From Bolinopsis microptera (Eukaryota; Ctenophora; Tentaculata; Lobata; Bolinopsidae): a stretch of 64,000 nt of DNA. The stretch is taken from NCBI RefSeq assembly GCF_026151205.1, contig NC_087072.1, positions 15,166,169-15,230,168 of the forward strand, read 5' to 3'. A program made the position numbers and the translations under genes. The number at the start of each line of letters is the position of its first letter. The first letter of the stretch is position 1. Below, one piece after another: positions 37,301-46,997 of this stretch. Below the pieces are notes generated by a model. That model was given only the letters and a program-made list of their open reading frames with translations, was not told the DNA's origin and made no database searches.

Positions 37301-37657
37301 GTTGCTTTCTCGGAGAGCAAGCCACGAAGCGTCAGTTTTCTTTCTGCGGGCTGTAATGAGTTTGCGTCTTATTCCCCTCTGAGCTTCCTCGACTTCTCGA
37401 GTTAGCCAGGGAGGTTTGCGGACCGCACTCGAGATGTAAGTAATAGGACATGCCTCCTCGAAGGCTGTCCTGAGAGCAGAGTTTAAGGTGTTGACCTTTA
37501 GGTCGATTTCTTGGGGTGTGATAATGCCGTTACTGTGGAGGTCGTTGTTGTTCTGTAGAATCTCGTCAAATTTCGCCCAGTCAGTGTGCTTGACTAGTCG
37601 TATTTGACGTGGTTCTTTTTTGGGGCCGGATGTTATATCAAACATAATATATCTGTG
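34349..37657 (-). mobile_element. 5'-truncated LINE with RNase H, 11-bp TSD and poly(A)
   Basis: The minus-strand element ends in a run of about 35 A (T at 34349-34383). The 11-bp repeat AGCCATAGCAT flanks it at 34338-34348 and 37658-37668. This is a clean target-primed insertion into the motif-rich DNA element. The apurinic endonuclease expected at the 5' end is missing, so the copy was truncated on insertion. Confidence 0.93.
34589..37657 (-). pseudogene. RT-RNase H polyprotein of the LINE, one internal stop
   Basis: A single frame runs from the truncated 5' end to 34589, broken only by a TAA at 35990-35992. The frame is the same on both sides, so this is a nonsense change and not a frameshift. 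The upstream part has the reverse transcriptase: FLDIEGAFDNVSF, RRGCPQGGILSPFLWN and catalytic FADD in AFADDLASL. The downstream part has the thumb, then RNase H with YTDGSLSDSGSGAGY, YQTELTAIIEA, WSDSLSSIQA and HIGLWGNEKADELAK (Asp, Glu, Asp and final Asp all present). A C-terminal zinc knuckle follows (CPMCG...HFLGQC). The RT plus RNase H order fits I/Jockey-related LINEs. Otherwise the copy is intact. Confidence 0.9.
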
Positions 37658-38059
37658 AGCCATAGCATTAGTTAGATAGATTTTCTTTCATATCAACTGC
37701 CCTTATTATAGCTAGAATGGATTTATACAGGAAATATAGAAACCCATGCCCATTTTTCATCACATTGAAATTATACTGTTGGGGCAGGAAAAGTAAATTT
37801 CGTCACATTTCGGTAAATTAGCTAATTAGTGATATCAAACTCAGCATTGTTAAACTTGGGTTCTGATTTGCTGAAAAATAACCAACCAATAATTCCTGGA
37901 AGAAAATTGAATTTTAACTGATATGAGGTATGGTTCTTTAAAATAGGGGCAAGAAATGTAAATTTCGTCACATACGTAATTTTAAAATTTAGATAGATTT
38001 TCTTTCATATCAATAGTCCTTATTATAGTTAGAATGGATTTATACAGGAAATATAGAAA

Positions 38060-39372
38060 CAGTGCACTGTATTTTGATAACATTTCCCGAGGCATATATG
38101 AGAATGTAATTAAGGATATGAAAATTGTGTATGAATGGCTTAGAATCAACAAGCTGAGGCTAAATGCTGCAAAATCTTCATTCATTGTATTTGATAGATC
38201 ACCTAATCTGGACACGTTGTCAATCCCTCTGGATTTGGAAAAAGAATGCCTATTTATAGAAGAAACTAAATCTCAAAAATATTTAGGTCTCATGATAGAC
38301 AATTTATTGAACTTTCAGGACCATATTGATTATGTGAAATCAAAAATTGCTAAAAGAATAGGGGCATTATACAGGTCGAAAAATCTTCTTCCACTGAAAT
38401 ATAGAAAAATGTTTGTAAATGCTCTTATGCTCCCCCAATTTGACTACCTGGATATAATATGGTGTAGGGCTGCCAAAACCAAACTTAATTCTCTTGATAT
38501 ATTATACAAGAAAGTAGCAAAAATTGCTCTGGATGTTCATTGGCAGGAACCATCAGTAAATGTATATCGAAATATGAAGTGGTTACCCTTACACTTAAGA
38601 AGACAACTCCATCTATCAACGTATATGTATAAAATTCTTAATGAGGCTGCACCATCATCATTCACAGATAAATTTTCTTATGTATCCGGAGGATCACGTG
38701 ATGCTGAGAGGTGCAACCTTTATATTCACAAATCCAGAACACACAAAACCTTTACATATTTAGGTGCAAAATGTTGGAATACAATTCCAGAGAACATAAG
38801 GACTATAGAATGTAGTGTAAAATTCTCACAATGTATGAAATCTAAATTTATGTCAGATGTAATTCAAGGAGTCTCATCCTATGAAATAAACAATAGTTTC
38901 GACTATTTCTACACTCTAGCTATGTGACAACTGAAACAAATTTAATGGTGCTGGAGTTTTCGTCGGGTGGAAAGGCCCCCTGCGTTATATATGACCTATT
39001 TCCAGAAGTATAGAACTTTAAACATCTCCTTTACTCGTTCCCATTTGTTATCATTGCCAATCTATTATTGTTCTATACTTCTCTGTATATAACTGTAAAT
39101 AACATTACTAACGTAATCCCAAAGTGGGCATCTATGTAATCTTAATTGTTACCTTCATGCCCACAGTTCACTGTTAAATCATATCTTATTTTATCACTCA
39201 TTAATTTATTACTCATTATGTTTTACATAATATATCCTTATGTCCCTAGAAGGGTGTTCTGCTAACAGTTTTCGACTGACTTGAATGTCCTGCACAGCAG
39301 ATTGAAGCTTCTTAAATTATTTTTTATTCTTATTGTATTGCTGTGTAAATTTGATTCTAATTCTAATTCTAA
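38060..39372 (+). mobile_element. 5'-truncated CR1/L2-type LINE
   Basis: Inserted within copy 2 of the 303-bp unit, after GGAAATATAGAAAC. The 3' end is a (TTCTAA)n-type microsatellite (39350-39372), as in CR1/L2 elements that lack poly(A). No convincing target duplication was seen. The 3' untranslated part (38931-39349) is AT-rich. Confidence 0.8.
38061..38927 (+). CDS. C-terminal reverse transcriptase fragment (CR1/L2-like LINE)
   Basis: Reads VYEWLRINKLRLNAAKSSFI, then QKYLGLMIDNLLNFQDHI, KIAKRIGALYRSKNLLP and QFDYLDIIWC. This is the region downstream of the YADD box plus the thumb and C-terminal domain (WLPLHLRRQ, KTFTYLGAKCWN). The catalytic part is missing through truncation. The apparent start codon at 38034 lies in the flanking 303-bp unit and is fortuitous. 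The remaining frame is intact. Confidence 0.88.
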   Translation, partial: SALYFDNISRGIYENVIKDMKIVYEWLRINKLRLNAAKSSFIVFDRSPNLDTLSIPLDLEKECLFIEETKSQKYLGLMIDNLLNFQDHIDYVKSKIAKRIGALYRSKNLLPLKYRKMFVNALMLPQFDYLDIIWCRAAKTKLNSLDILYKKVAKIALDVHWQEPSVNVYRNMKWLPLHLRRQLHLSTYMYKILNEAAPSSFTDKFSYVSGGSRDAERCNLYIHKSRTHKTFTYLGAKCWNTIPENIRTIECSVKFSQCMKSKFMSDVIQGVSSYEINNSFDYFYTLAM

Positions 39373-39757
39373 TGCCAATTTTTCATCACATTGAAATTAT
39401 ACTGTTGGGGCAGGAAAAGTAAATTTCGTCACATTTCAGTAACTTAGTAAAATTAAACTCAGCATTGTTAAACTTGAGTTCTATTTTGCTAAACAATAAC
39501 CAACCAATAATTCCTGAGAACATTGAATTCTAACCGAGGTATGGTTCTTCAAAATAGGGTCAAGAAATGTAAATTTCGTCACATACGAGTACGTCATTGT
39601 AAAATTTAGATACAATTTCTTTCACGTGAACAGTTCTAATTACAGTCCGAAATGATTAATACAGAGATACAGGAAATATAAAAACCCCTGCCCATTTTAT
39701 AATGTATGTAATATGTTAATCACAGACTATTTCATTCTATAATCATTGTTTCCAAAT

Positions 39758-39970
39758 TTAACCTATTTATGATGTCTTATCATTTTGTGACGATGTTTAC
39801 ATCAACTGCCCTATACTTGAATCAACTGTATCCGTGTATCGTCCTTATATAGAGTTTTCCCGCAAAATTTAACTTATTTACGATGTCGTATCATTTTGTG
39901 ACGATGTTTACATCAACTGCCCTATACTTGAATCAACTGTATCCGTGTATCGTCCTTATATAGAGTTTTT
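39758..39970 (+). repeat. Tandem duplication of about 111 bp
   Basis: Two adjacent near-identical copies containing CATTTTGTGACGATGTTTAC and CCGTGTATCGTCCTTATATA. Each carries one inverted copy of the 15-bp motif. Confidence 0.85.
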
Positions 39971-40553
39971 CCGCCTTCCAAACCAAAATCAGATATAAAT
40001 GATTTCGGAAATTCACCCAGAATTTCGAATTCCATATAATGTGACAGAATTTACATCATTTCCCAATAACCAAGTGCATGTATTAGCTAACTTTTCAAAA
40101 CAACATATTTTAGGGCTATGATTGGCAGAAGAACCATCAAATAATGAGTTGAAAGGGTTTTGAGGACACCTCACAGTAGAAAAGAGGTCTTGTATTCTGA
40201 GTGTGACAAAGTTTACGTAATATTGCCTTAAAGCCGTTCGATCCGTGCCCTTTAACCAATGTTGTATCATAATTGTTAGATTGACCTAATCTACTATATT
40301 TCAGACCAAGGAATGATAATTGGGCAGCTATGGTAAACAATGTCACAAAAATGTGACATTTTTTACATTATAGTGCCTAAAAGCAATACATTTTATTTCT
40401 GAGCAGTGCATATGGGAGTATGGGTTACGAGGCTAATGTTCAGAACTTATGAACACGCTAGATTAATAGATGCTAAAATTAAGCCACTATCGTCGAAAAC
40501 GCTATTTTAGAAATTTACCAATATCCTCAAACTTCAATGAACGTGTCCATATA

Positions 40554-41046
40554 TATATATAGCTTCACGACAATCTGTTGTAAAACAGGGGTTCAAGAAA
40601 ACCCACTTCCCGATACTCCTGCAACATGAAATTTTTTTACAGTCGATTTGGACAAGGTCTAGACGCTCTGCAAAGTTTCAGATCTCTAACTCAATTTTAA
40701 CATGGTTTTTAAGGCACCTGAATATGGCGATTTTGGGTTTTTTACTTAATTTCGTATAACATGCTGGCGCGTATTTTGCGCAAATTTCTTAAAAACCTCC
40801 ACATTTAAACCATTTCTTATTCCTGTCATCTTTAACATTGAATTAGAATGTTTTGAACTTAAATATACCTGCTGAACTACTTTCGATGAGTCTTAATGCC
40901 TGGAAAACAATAAAGGGGATATAATAGTATAGGGGGTACATAGTGTTGTGAATATAAGGGCAACGGTTATGCTTGCCAGCATTGTGATATAATAATGTTC
41001 ATAATTAATTGAATTGCTGCGGCGGAATGCATTGGCAGATTGATTG
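40554..41046. other. Non-coding flank
   Basis: No gene or recognised repeat up to the micro-transposon at 41047. Confidence 0.4.
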
Positions 41047-41138
41047 TTACTGGGTGGCACTCAGCCGGTCATTCCGCCAAATTTTTATTCGGCGGATTAT
41101 TATGAACATAAATATAATAGCCTGGGGTCCCCATGTAA
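41047..41138 (+). mobile_element. Degenerate 92-bp copy of the TTACTGGG micro-transposon
   Basis: Shares TTACTGGG, CAGCC-GTCATTCCGCC and AGCCTGGGGTCC with the other copies but ends CATGTAA. No matching flanking repeat was found, so it is an older copy or was copied as part of a larger unit. Confidence 0.65.
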
Positions 41139-41420
41139 GCTGAGAGCCGCCGGCCAAAAAGATAAAATGTAAAAGTAATTAAGTCAATGTTCTTGATCTT
41201 ATGCATGGCGACTTATTTCAATCACAAATCGTAATGCACCACCGGGCCGCGCCGCGCATCATCAATCATATAAGGATGAAACCAGAGATACTTATTATCA
41301 AGTATGTATTTCTTAATTATTGACATAACTGGCTCCCTCAATTCTTTATATTTAAACTTCATTTGAAACATTAAAAAAAAGCAATTATTTGTAATACTTT
41401 TAGTAACCATGTCTTTCTTT

Positions 41421-41530
41421 GTCATACGTTGAATGACCCGCCCCCTGTATCGTAGAAACTCTAGCTCTTATCTACAGGGTGAAGCGACAGTGGGGGTCAC
41501 CACGTGATACAAGTCACGGCGTGATACAAG
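41421..41530 (+). repeat. Hairpin-headed GC repeat, copy 4
   Basis: GTCATACGTTGAATGACCCG, then CCCCTGTATCGTAGAAACTC, GACAGTGGGGGTCACCACGT and a CGGCGTGATAC end. It has no nested insertions, so it shows the order of the modules. Confidence 0.6.
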
Positions 41531-41828
41531 TCTTTCTTAAATCATTCCATGTTAATTTTAAAGCCTGAAACTGTCACAGAGTTCTTGACGCCCGTAATGT
41601 GTTTTTTCCAATATGGAATAGTACTCGCTCCGGGAGAAAATACTTCTGGATAGTCTTGATTCTAGTTAGTGAATAGGCCATAGAGTAAATATCATAAGAT
41701 CTGACCGACAGAATCAAGATATGTAGTAGGCTATTCGGGTCGGTAGCTGTCACAGCTATGGGTGATGTTTAAGTTTTAAAATAATTTTGCTTGAAAATAG
41801 AAGGCGGATAGTTTTAAAATGGTCGATT

Positions 41829-42336
41829 ACCTTACAAGACATTTTTGTGGCGGACCAATTTGCGACGACCGAAATTTTGGCGGTCCGAAAATATGGCGAA
41901 ATTGAACAAAAACCGTCACATTTCGGACGTCACAGAAAATAAGGGTATTTTTCATCATTTTTTGTGACAGTAAGCAGTAAGGAAATTTCTGAAATTCGGT
42001 AAAATCATGTTCAAACTTAGTCTGTATTAAGACTGTAAGACTTTCATGTTAGCACATACATGTATTTTAATGCAAATTTAAACTGTATTGCTTGACATTC
42101 AATTCGTCATTGGTGTGGTGATAATTTGTCCCAAGATGCCAGAATTTATTTATTTATTTTACTTGATATTACTTTTTAGAAACAAAATAAAGCAGTGAAG
42201 GCACAGTCATTGAAATAAGCTAAAAGATAATGCGACGGATTCTATTACGACGACCGAAATTTTGGCGGTCCGAAAATATGGCGAAATTTTCGGAAAACCG
42301 CCACATTTCGTACGTTATAAATATGTCTTGTAAGGT
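41829..42336 (+). mobile_element. 508-bp MITE, copy 1, upstream of the heme-oxygenase-like gene
   Basis: Inverted ends ACCTTACAAGACAT (41829) and ATGTCTTGTAAGGT (to 42336), with subterminal GACGACCGAAATTTTGGCGG and GGTCCGAAAATATGGCG in mirrored positions. A second copy lies inverted at 43250-43851. No open frame. The family is not identified and the target duplication is uncertain. Confidence 0.85.
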
Positions 42337-42830
42337 AATTAATATGTATACAACTGCAGTTGTATTAGTTGGTGTGCTGTTATTATATCATATATTCTCT
42401 TGTCACTCTGTTCGGTTTCTTGTCTGACTTTCTGCAGATGTAAGACTCTCACTCCCCTGTAGTGCAATTGCCAATTAGGACGGTAATCAAACTCACTCGT
42501 CAAACTCGTTTGTTTGATTACTATTAAACTCATTACTCATAATTATTTCAATCTTTCAAATGTCAACAATCCTAAAATAATTTAGAACCGAAACGTGATC
42601 CTTTGTAAGATTATAATAATGTCCGAAAACTCAAATTGACTTGTACTCAAGTATAGAATTTAAAAGTTCACTCCAATATCTATGATCACTAGATATCACT
42701 ATATCACTATTAAACTCATATCACATTTAATTTGTGTTATTGGTTACCGAATTGCCTTTCAATGTTATGAGATTATCATACATACCAAATTAAAATAATA
42801 TACATATTATTAGTGATTGGTAATGGTACG

Positions 42831-44120
42831 ATGGAGTTTACGGAAGAATTGAAAGTCAAATCTCAAGATGTTCACAATGTGTCAGACAAATTGTTCAACT
42901 CTGCCCTAGCAATTGCTCTTGCAGGTAATTTTAATAGAACATTAATTTGGTAATAATTAATATAATGTTCCTCGTTCTTTGTATGAATGTATCGAAATTT
43001 ATTCAATTATACCCACATGATAAGTATTGTGAAAATTTGACTCTTTCAGACCGGGCAGTGTACAGAATGGCAGTTTATCGGTTTTATCATGTCTTCCTTA
43101 TGATCGAAGATAAACTTGAAGACTTACATTATGACAGTGATTCTCTGAAATCCCTTTATTTTCCCAATCTGTTCAGAGCACCTGGTAGGTATGTGGATCA
43201 GTAAATTCTAAAATGAGTCGAACAGTAATATCTTATAACAATTTTACATACCTTACAAGACATATTTATAACGTACGAAATGTGGCGGTTTTCCGAAAAT
43301 TTCGCCATATTTTCGGACCGCCAAAATTTCGGCCGTCGTTATAGAATCCGTCGCATTATCTTTTAGCTTATTTCAATGACTGTGCCTTCACTGCTTTATT
43401 TTGTTTCTAAAAAGTAATATCAAGTAAAATAAATAAACAAATTCTGGCATCTTGGGACAAATTATCACCACACCAATGACGAATTGAATGTCAAGCAATA
43501 CAGTTTAAATTTGCATTAAAATACATGTATGTGCTAACATGAAAGTCTTACAGTCTTAATACAGACTAAGTTTGAACATGATTTTACTTAACGGGTGATA
43601 CTCGTAAAATATCTGTTCCATATATTGGACCGTCGACGAGTCCAACTCGTCCTGGTAGGTTGTAAACCTACAAGATTTTACCGAATTTCAGAAATTTCCT
43701 TACTGCTTACTGTCACAAAAAATGATGAAAAATACCCTTATTTTCTGTGACGTCCAAAATTTGACGGTTTTTGATCAATTTCGCCATATTTTCGGACCGC
43801 CAAAATTTTGGTCGTCGCAAATTAGGCCGCCATAAATATGTCTTGTAAGGTATCATTCATTACACAAGACACATGCCATATTATATATTAAGATCAACCA
43901 ATGAGACACTAGCATGCTTACTAACCATATTCAAGTGATACAAATTCCCATTATTGTTTAGAATTTGAAGAGGATGTGCAGTTTTTCTATCCAGATGGAA
44001 TACCTGAAGAGTTGTCACCTGTATTGGAAGAGTACAAAGCCAATATTGACAAAGACACAGAAAAAGATCCCGCTAATCTCATCGGCTACCTGCAGACAAT
44101 GCAACTTGCTATACTATCAG
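42831..44120 (+). CDS. Heme oxygenase-like protein, N-terminal exons
   Basis: Three exons with GT-AG borders, each ending in phase 1: 42831-42924, 43050-43184 and 43962-44120. The encoded part begins MEFTEELKVKSQDVHNVSDK. H15 in QDVHNVSD fits the proximal heme-ligand histidine of heme oxygenases. Helices continue with RFYHVFLMIEDKLEDL and a YFPNLFR region. Exon 3 ends in KDPANLIGYLQTMQLAILSG, matching the helix that precedes the distal LSGGQ motif. The known reaction of the family is oxidative opening of heme to biliverdin, CO and iron. The exons for the remaining distal half were not found before the Polinton or to its right. The gene may be interrupted, diverged, or continue elsewhere. Family assignment rests on pattern and exon logic. 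Confidence 0.68.
43250..43851 (-). mobile_element. 508-bp MITE, copy 2, inverted, in intron 2
   Basis: Reverse complement of 41829-42336 with an extra 94 bp: an 86-bp insertion plus an 8-bp duplication. Without these it is again 508 bp. It lies in intron 2 of the heme-oxygenase-like gene, so exons 1 and 2 sit in the loop of a 2-kb palindrome. Confidence 0.88.
43588..43673 (+). mobile_element. 86-bp micro-transposon inside the MITE, 8-bp TSD
   Basis: GATTTTAC is duplicated at 43580-43587 and 43674-43681, while MITE copy 1 has the empty site. The insert holds two perfect small hairpins: GACGAGT-CCA-ACTCGTC and GTAGGT-TGTAA-ACCTAC. Another copy is at 26171-26356. Confidence 0.88.
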
Positions 44121-44158
44121 GTAAAACTTTAAAAACTATCAGGTGAACCTTGCTATTT

Positions 44159-45720
44159 GGACATCTTCAACAAGACGTTGTCTCACGTTTTGACTGCCAC
44201 ATGCTCGAATTTTGACTGCCAAACCATGTGATAGTTATTACTCGGCCAATTTTAAACCAATTACCACACAAATTTGTAGTTTGGTCAACAAGGATACAAT
44301 AATCACTCATTCATCAACATGAAACAGCTAAATTTATTATCTGTACACTTTATGATAAGAATATCACAGGGAAACTTGTTTATGGCTGTGTAAAATCGAA
44401 TTTACATGATTTGAGTGAGTTATCGTGATAGATGTGACCATCAAACCTTTCTGAAGCATGTGGGTGTTATATGTACCGCGATTAATGGTTAAATATATGA
44501 AATATGGTACGATTATCACATATCACTTAGGGTAGGCTATAATGACAACCAGTGAGGAGTATTTTGATGTTTTGAATGCTATTCAAGGTGCTTTAGGCTG
44601 TAAAATAATGTTGTAATGATTGACATTCAATAAATGACCTGTAAATGATACAAATATCACATTAAATTCAATATTTTTCACGAATCAATGTCAATAATGT
44701 GTGAATGTTGTTTTTGAAGATCAATTCATCCAATATTATTAAACATAGTCAATAAGTAATAGGCATTTCATTAAATAAGCACTTTTCAGATACAAATATC
44801 ACTTGATTAAAAAAAAATTAAAAAAATTAAAAAAATAAAAAATTATTTGAAATGAAATTGTGATATTCGTATCCTATTTTGGTTTCTAGATGTGCTGTGT
44901 AAGATGTTCAGGGAGTAATAATGTTTATTGTACATGCATCAAAAAGAATCTCGTTCTATAGACCCATATTGATACATTTATCACGAATGTTACACTTGTA
45001 AAATTTGGTTCACAAAAAATGTGATATTTGTATCCTTCAAGTGGTTGGAACAATTTTTCATCCTTGTATCCATACTGAGTTACCATTTTTGTAGGTGTGA
45101 ATGAAGTTTCATCTTTATTAATGAATTATGTACCCTTCAAACAGCCACCCAGAGAACTGGACCCGAAAAATAGCTATATTTCGTTGTTTTAAAATACAAT
45201 GTGATAATTGTAGTACATCTAACGGGAGGTTGATTTTTGTATCATACTTTTCACTAATTATGTTTGGAATTGCCTCTGGTACAGTTTGAGTTCAAAGAAA
45301 CAGAAAAAAGAGGTCAAGGGGATTCAATAATCACATCATAAAAGGGACAATTTTGAAACGGAAATGTGTGATATTTGTATCATAATTAGCCTAAATAACG
45401 ATTTCCTTTTGTACACTGCTTCCTTAGGAGACAGGCATCATGTTACGAAATTTTCATAAAAAACTGATAACATTCGGTCTCTCCAGACCCATTTGTATCA
45501 TTATCACATCTCAGAAAATGTGATATTTGTATCATTGGACTTTAACGTGGTCTAGCTCTGTCAAATTATGTGATAGCATGATTTTGATTTCATAGTCATA
45601 AAGCTATGAAGATTCTGCAACCAATCAATCGAGTCTATCATAGCCAATAGACTATATAAGACTCTAAAAATCAATTTAGAAAAAGTCAAAACGTGAGACA
45701 ACGTCTTGTTGAAGGTGTCC
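44159..45720. mobile_element. 1.56 kb inverted-repeat element with GATACAAATATCACA motif
   Basis: GGACATCTTCAACAAGACGT at 44159 is inverted at the right end (CTTGTTGAAGGTGTCC, to 45720), with terminal repeats of about 36 bp. Inside, a 15-bp word close to GATACAAATATCACA recurs: forward at 44647 and 44789, reverse at 45020, 45367 and 45519, plus weaker copies. The motif faces inward from both ends. No protein. It lies just after exon 3 of the heme-oxygenase-like gene, in what would be intron 3. ATTT flanks both sides as a possible short duplication. Confidence 0.72.
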
Positions 45721-46457
45721 ATTTAGAGAAATGAACATGAAACAAGGTATCTATATCCAACCAACACAAGGAAATATGGTTCAACATGTCAGAGCGGCTG
45801 GCTTGAGTGATATGAGCAAAAGTGTAATAAGTAAATAAATGTGTGAATACATATTAAGACGAGATAAAATTAAAACATCCTTTATTTTAAACCACACTAA
45901 GTGAAGTTTTTGATTGAAATAAATTTTCGTGCACATACAGAATGAATGGTTAATAATTTAATATATATGTAGACCAAGCTCTGTGCACGGGATGCTTCCT
46001 GGAAGAATCCAGTTCTTTTAGCGGGGCACCCTACCTAAAGCCAAATTGAGATATAATAATCATATTCCTAGGGAAATAATCAGAAATCGAATACCAATCA
46101 AATAATATGATATATAGGAGTAGTAACCATATTTACTATGCAAAATGCCCCAACCACATACTGTAGTGTAAATTTATATAAAATTCAAATTCCATATCAT
46201 CATTAAACCTCAATAGTCAATATAATAGCCCAAGCAAAATTAAATAACTTCTTATATACCTTACTGTCATACTACAAATTAATTAAACATTTTAAATCTG
46301 TTAACCAGAGAATAAATTTCTAAACCTGATGCAAGTGAAATAATTTAGATGCAATAATGAATGCCTAATGTGAGTATCATCTGTCAATGTCCTTGTAAAA
46401 CAGTCTGTACAAGAGATATGAGTAACTAATATAGAAGAAAAAAACAGGAAGTTGTCG
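45721..46457. other. AT-rich stretch between transposons
   Basis: No exon of the heme-oxygenase-like gene and no other gene could be recognised here. Confidence 0.4.
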
Positions 46458-46463
46458 TCAGAG

Positions 46464-46997
46464 AGTAGTATACAATATATGGCCCCGCTGTATCACCTAA
46501 AAGTTAGGCACCATTTACCCAATTTCCTTATATGGTAATGTCACATAATCAATAATAATTTGTCGGCCGGGTGGTGTAGTGGTAACACAATTGCCTCCCA
46601 AGCAGAAGATCCAGGTTCGAATCCGGTCGAGAGCCAGTCGATCAATTACCAAGCTATGATTTGGTATAGCTTCGGCTGGTTATATTCACTCTGTGACTGG
46701 TAGGACTAGCCCCCCCCCCCCTACTGTTAGTATAGCGCTTACACACAGTGACTTAGGGTTACCGTAGGGGAGATTTTTATCAGTGTAACGGTGAAATTAT
46801 TATATTATTTAGATATCATAAATAAACTTTATGAGAAATAAGACAAACCGTTTGAAACTTAAAAAATCATACACATTTAAAAATACAATGTCAATCGTCA
46901 GCAATTTTCAGTACTTAAGACTTTGTACGATCATGTCACATTTCTTAACGACTGATTTCAATAAGGGAATATTCTCATTTATAAGTTTACAAAGGAT
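46464..46997 (+). repeat. Left terminal inverted repeat of the Polinton-type element
   Basis: Matches 55349-55879 in reverse complement with few differences (an extra AT near the end, poly-C length, single bases). It includes a tRNA-like sequence and the 3' end of the zinc-finger gene. Confidence 0.92.
46564..46637 (+). ncRNA. tRNA-like sequence (Gly-CCC-like) in the left TIR
   Basis: GGGTGGTGTAGTGGTAACAC resembles a D-arm with box A, and GGTTCGAATCC is a perfect box B. The CTCCCAA loop between short stems would read CCC (glycine). The acceptor ends pair poorly and the T-stem has mismatches, so this is more likely a tRNA-derived polymerase III promoter or pseudo-tRNA than a working tRNA. It is present once in each terminal repeat. 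Confidence 0.6.

Larger units (their letters stand above)
37674..39680 (+). repeat. About 303-bp tandem unit, two full copies and a partial third
   Basis: The unit starts AGATAGATTTTCTTTCATAT and carries GGAAATATAGAAAC, a TTTTTCATCACATTGAAATT stretch and two copies of the 15-bp motif. Copy 1 is about 37674-37985. Copy 2 is split by a retrotransposon (about 37986-38059 and 39373-39598). A partial third begins near 39600. The part before 34338 is the end of an earlier unit. Confidence 0.8.
33458..40553. mobile_element. Inverted-repeat DNA element with reiterated GTAAATTTCGTCACA motif
   Basis: The ends at 33458-33499 and 40512-40553 are inverted copies (ATATATGGACACGTTCATTG...ATTGGTAAAT) of about 42 bp. 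Inside, a 15-bp word close to GTAAATTTCGTCACA recurs: forward at 33530, 33668, 33836, 33998, 34181, 34321, 37793, 37958, 39419 and 39569; reverse at 39786, 39897, 40041, 40202 and 40352; forward again at 40333. The polarity points inward from both ends, as for transposase-binding subterminal repeats. The interior holds about three 303-bp tandem units and two later retrotransposon insertions (34349-37657, 38060-39372). Without them it would be about 2.5 kb. No transposase was found. Target duplication is unclear because the ends lie in AT repeats. Confidence 0.7.

Noticed and set aside
43588-43673. Hammerhead ribozyme
   Set aside because: The hairpins suggested it, but the CTGATGA...GAAA core is absent on both strands.
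46564-46637. Functional tRNA-Gly gene
   Set aside because: The acceptor stem does not pair and the T-stem has mismatches, so it was called tRNA-like only.
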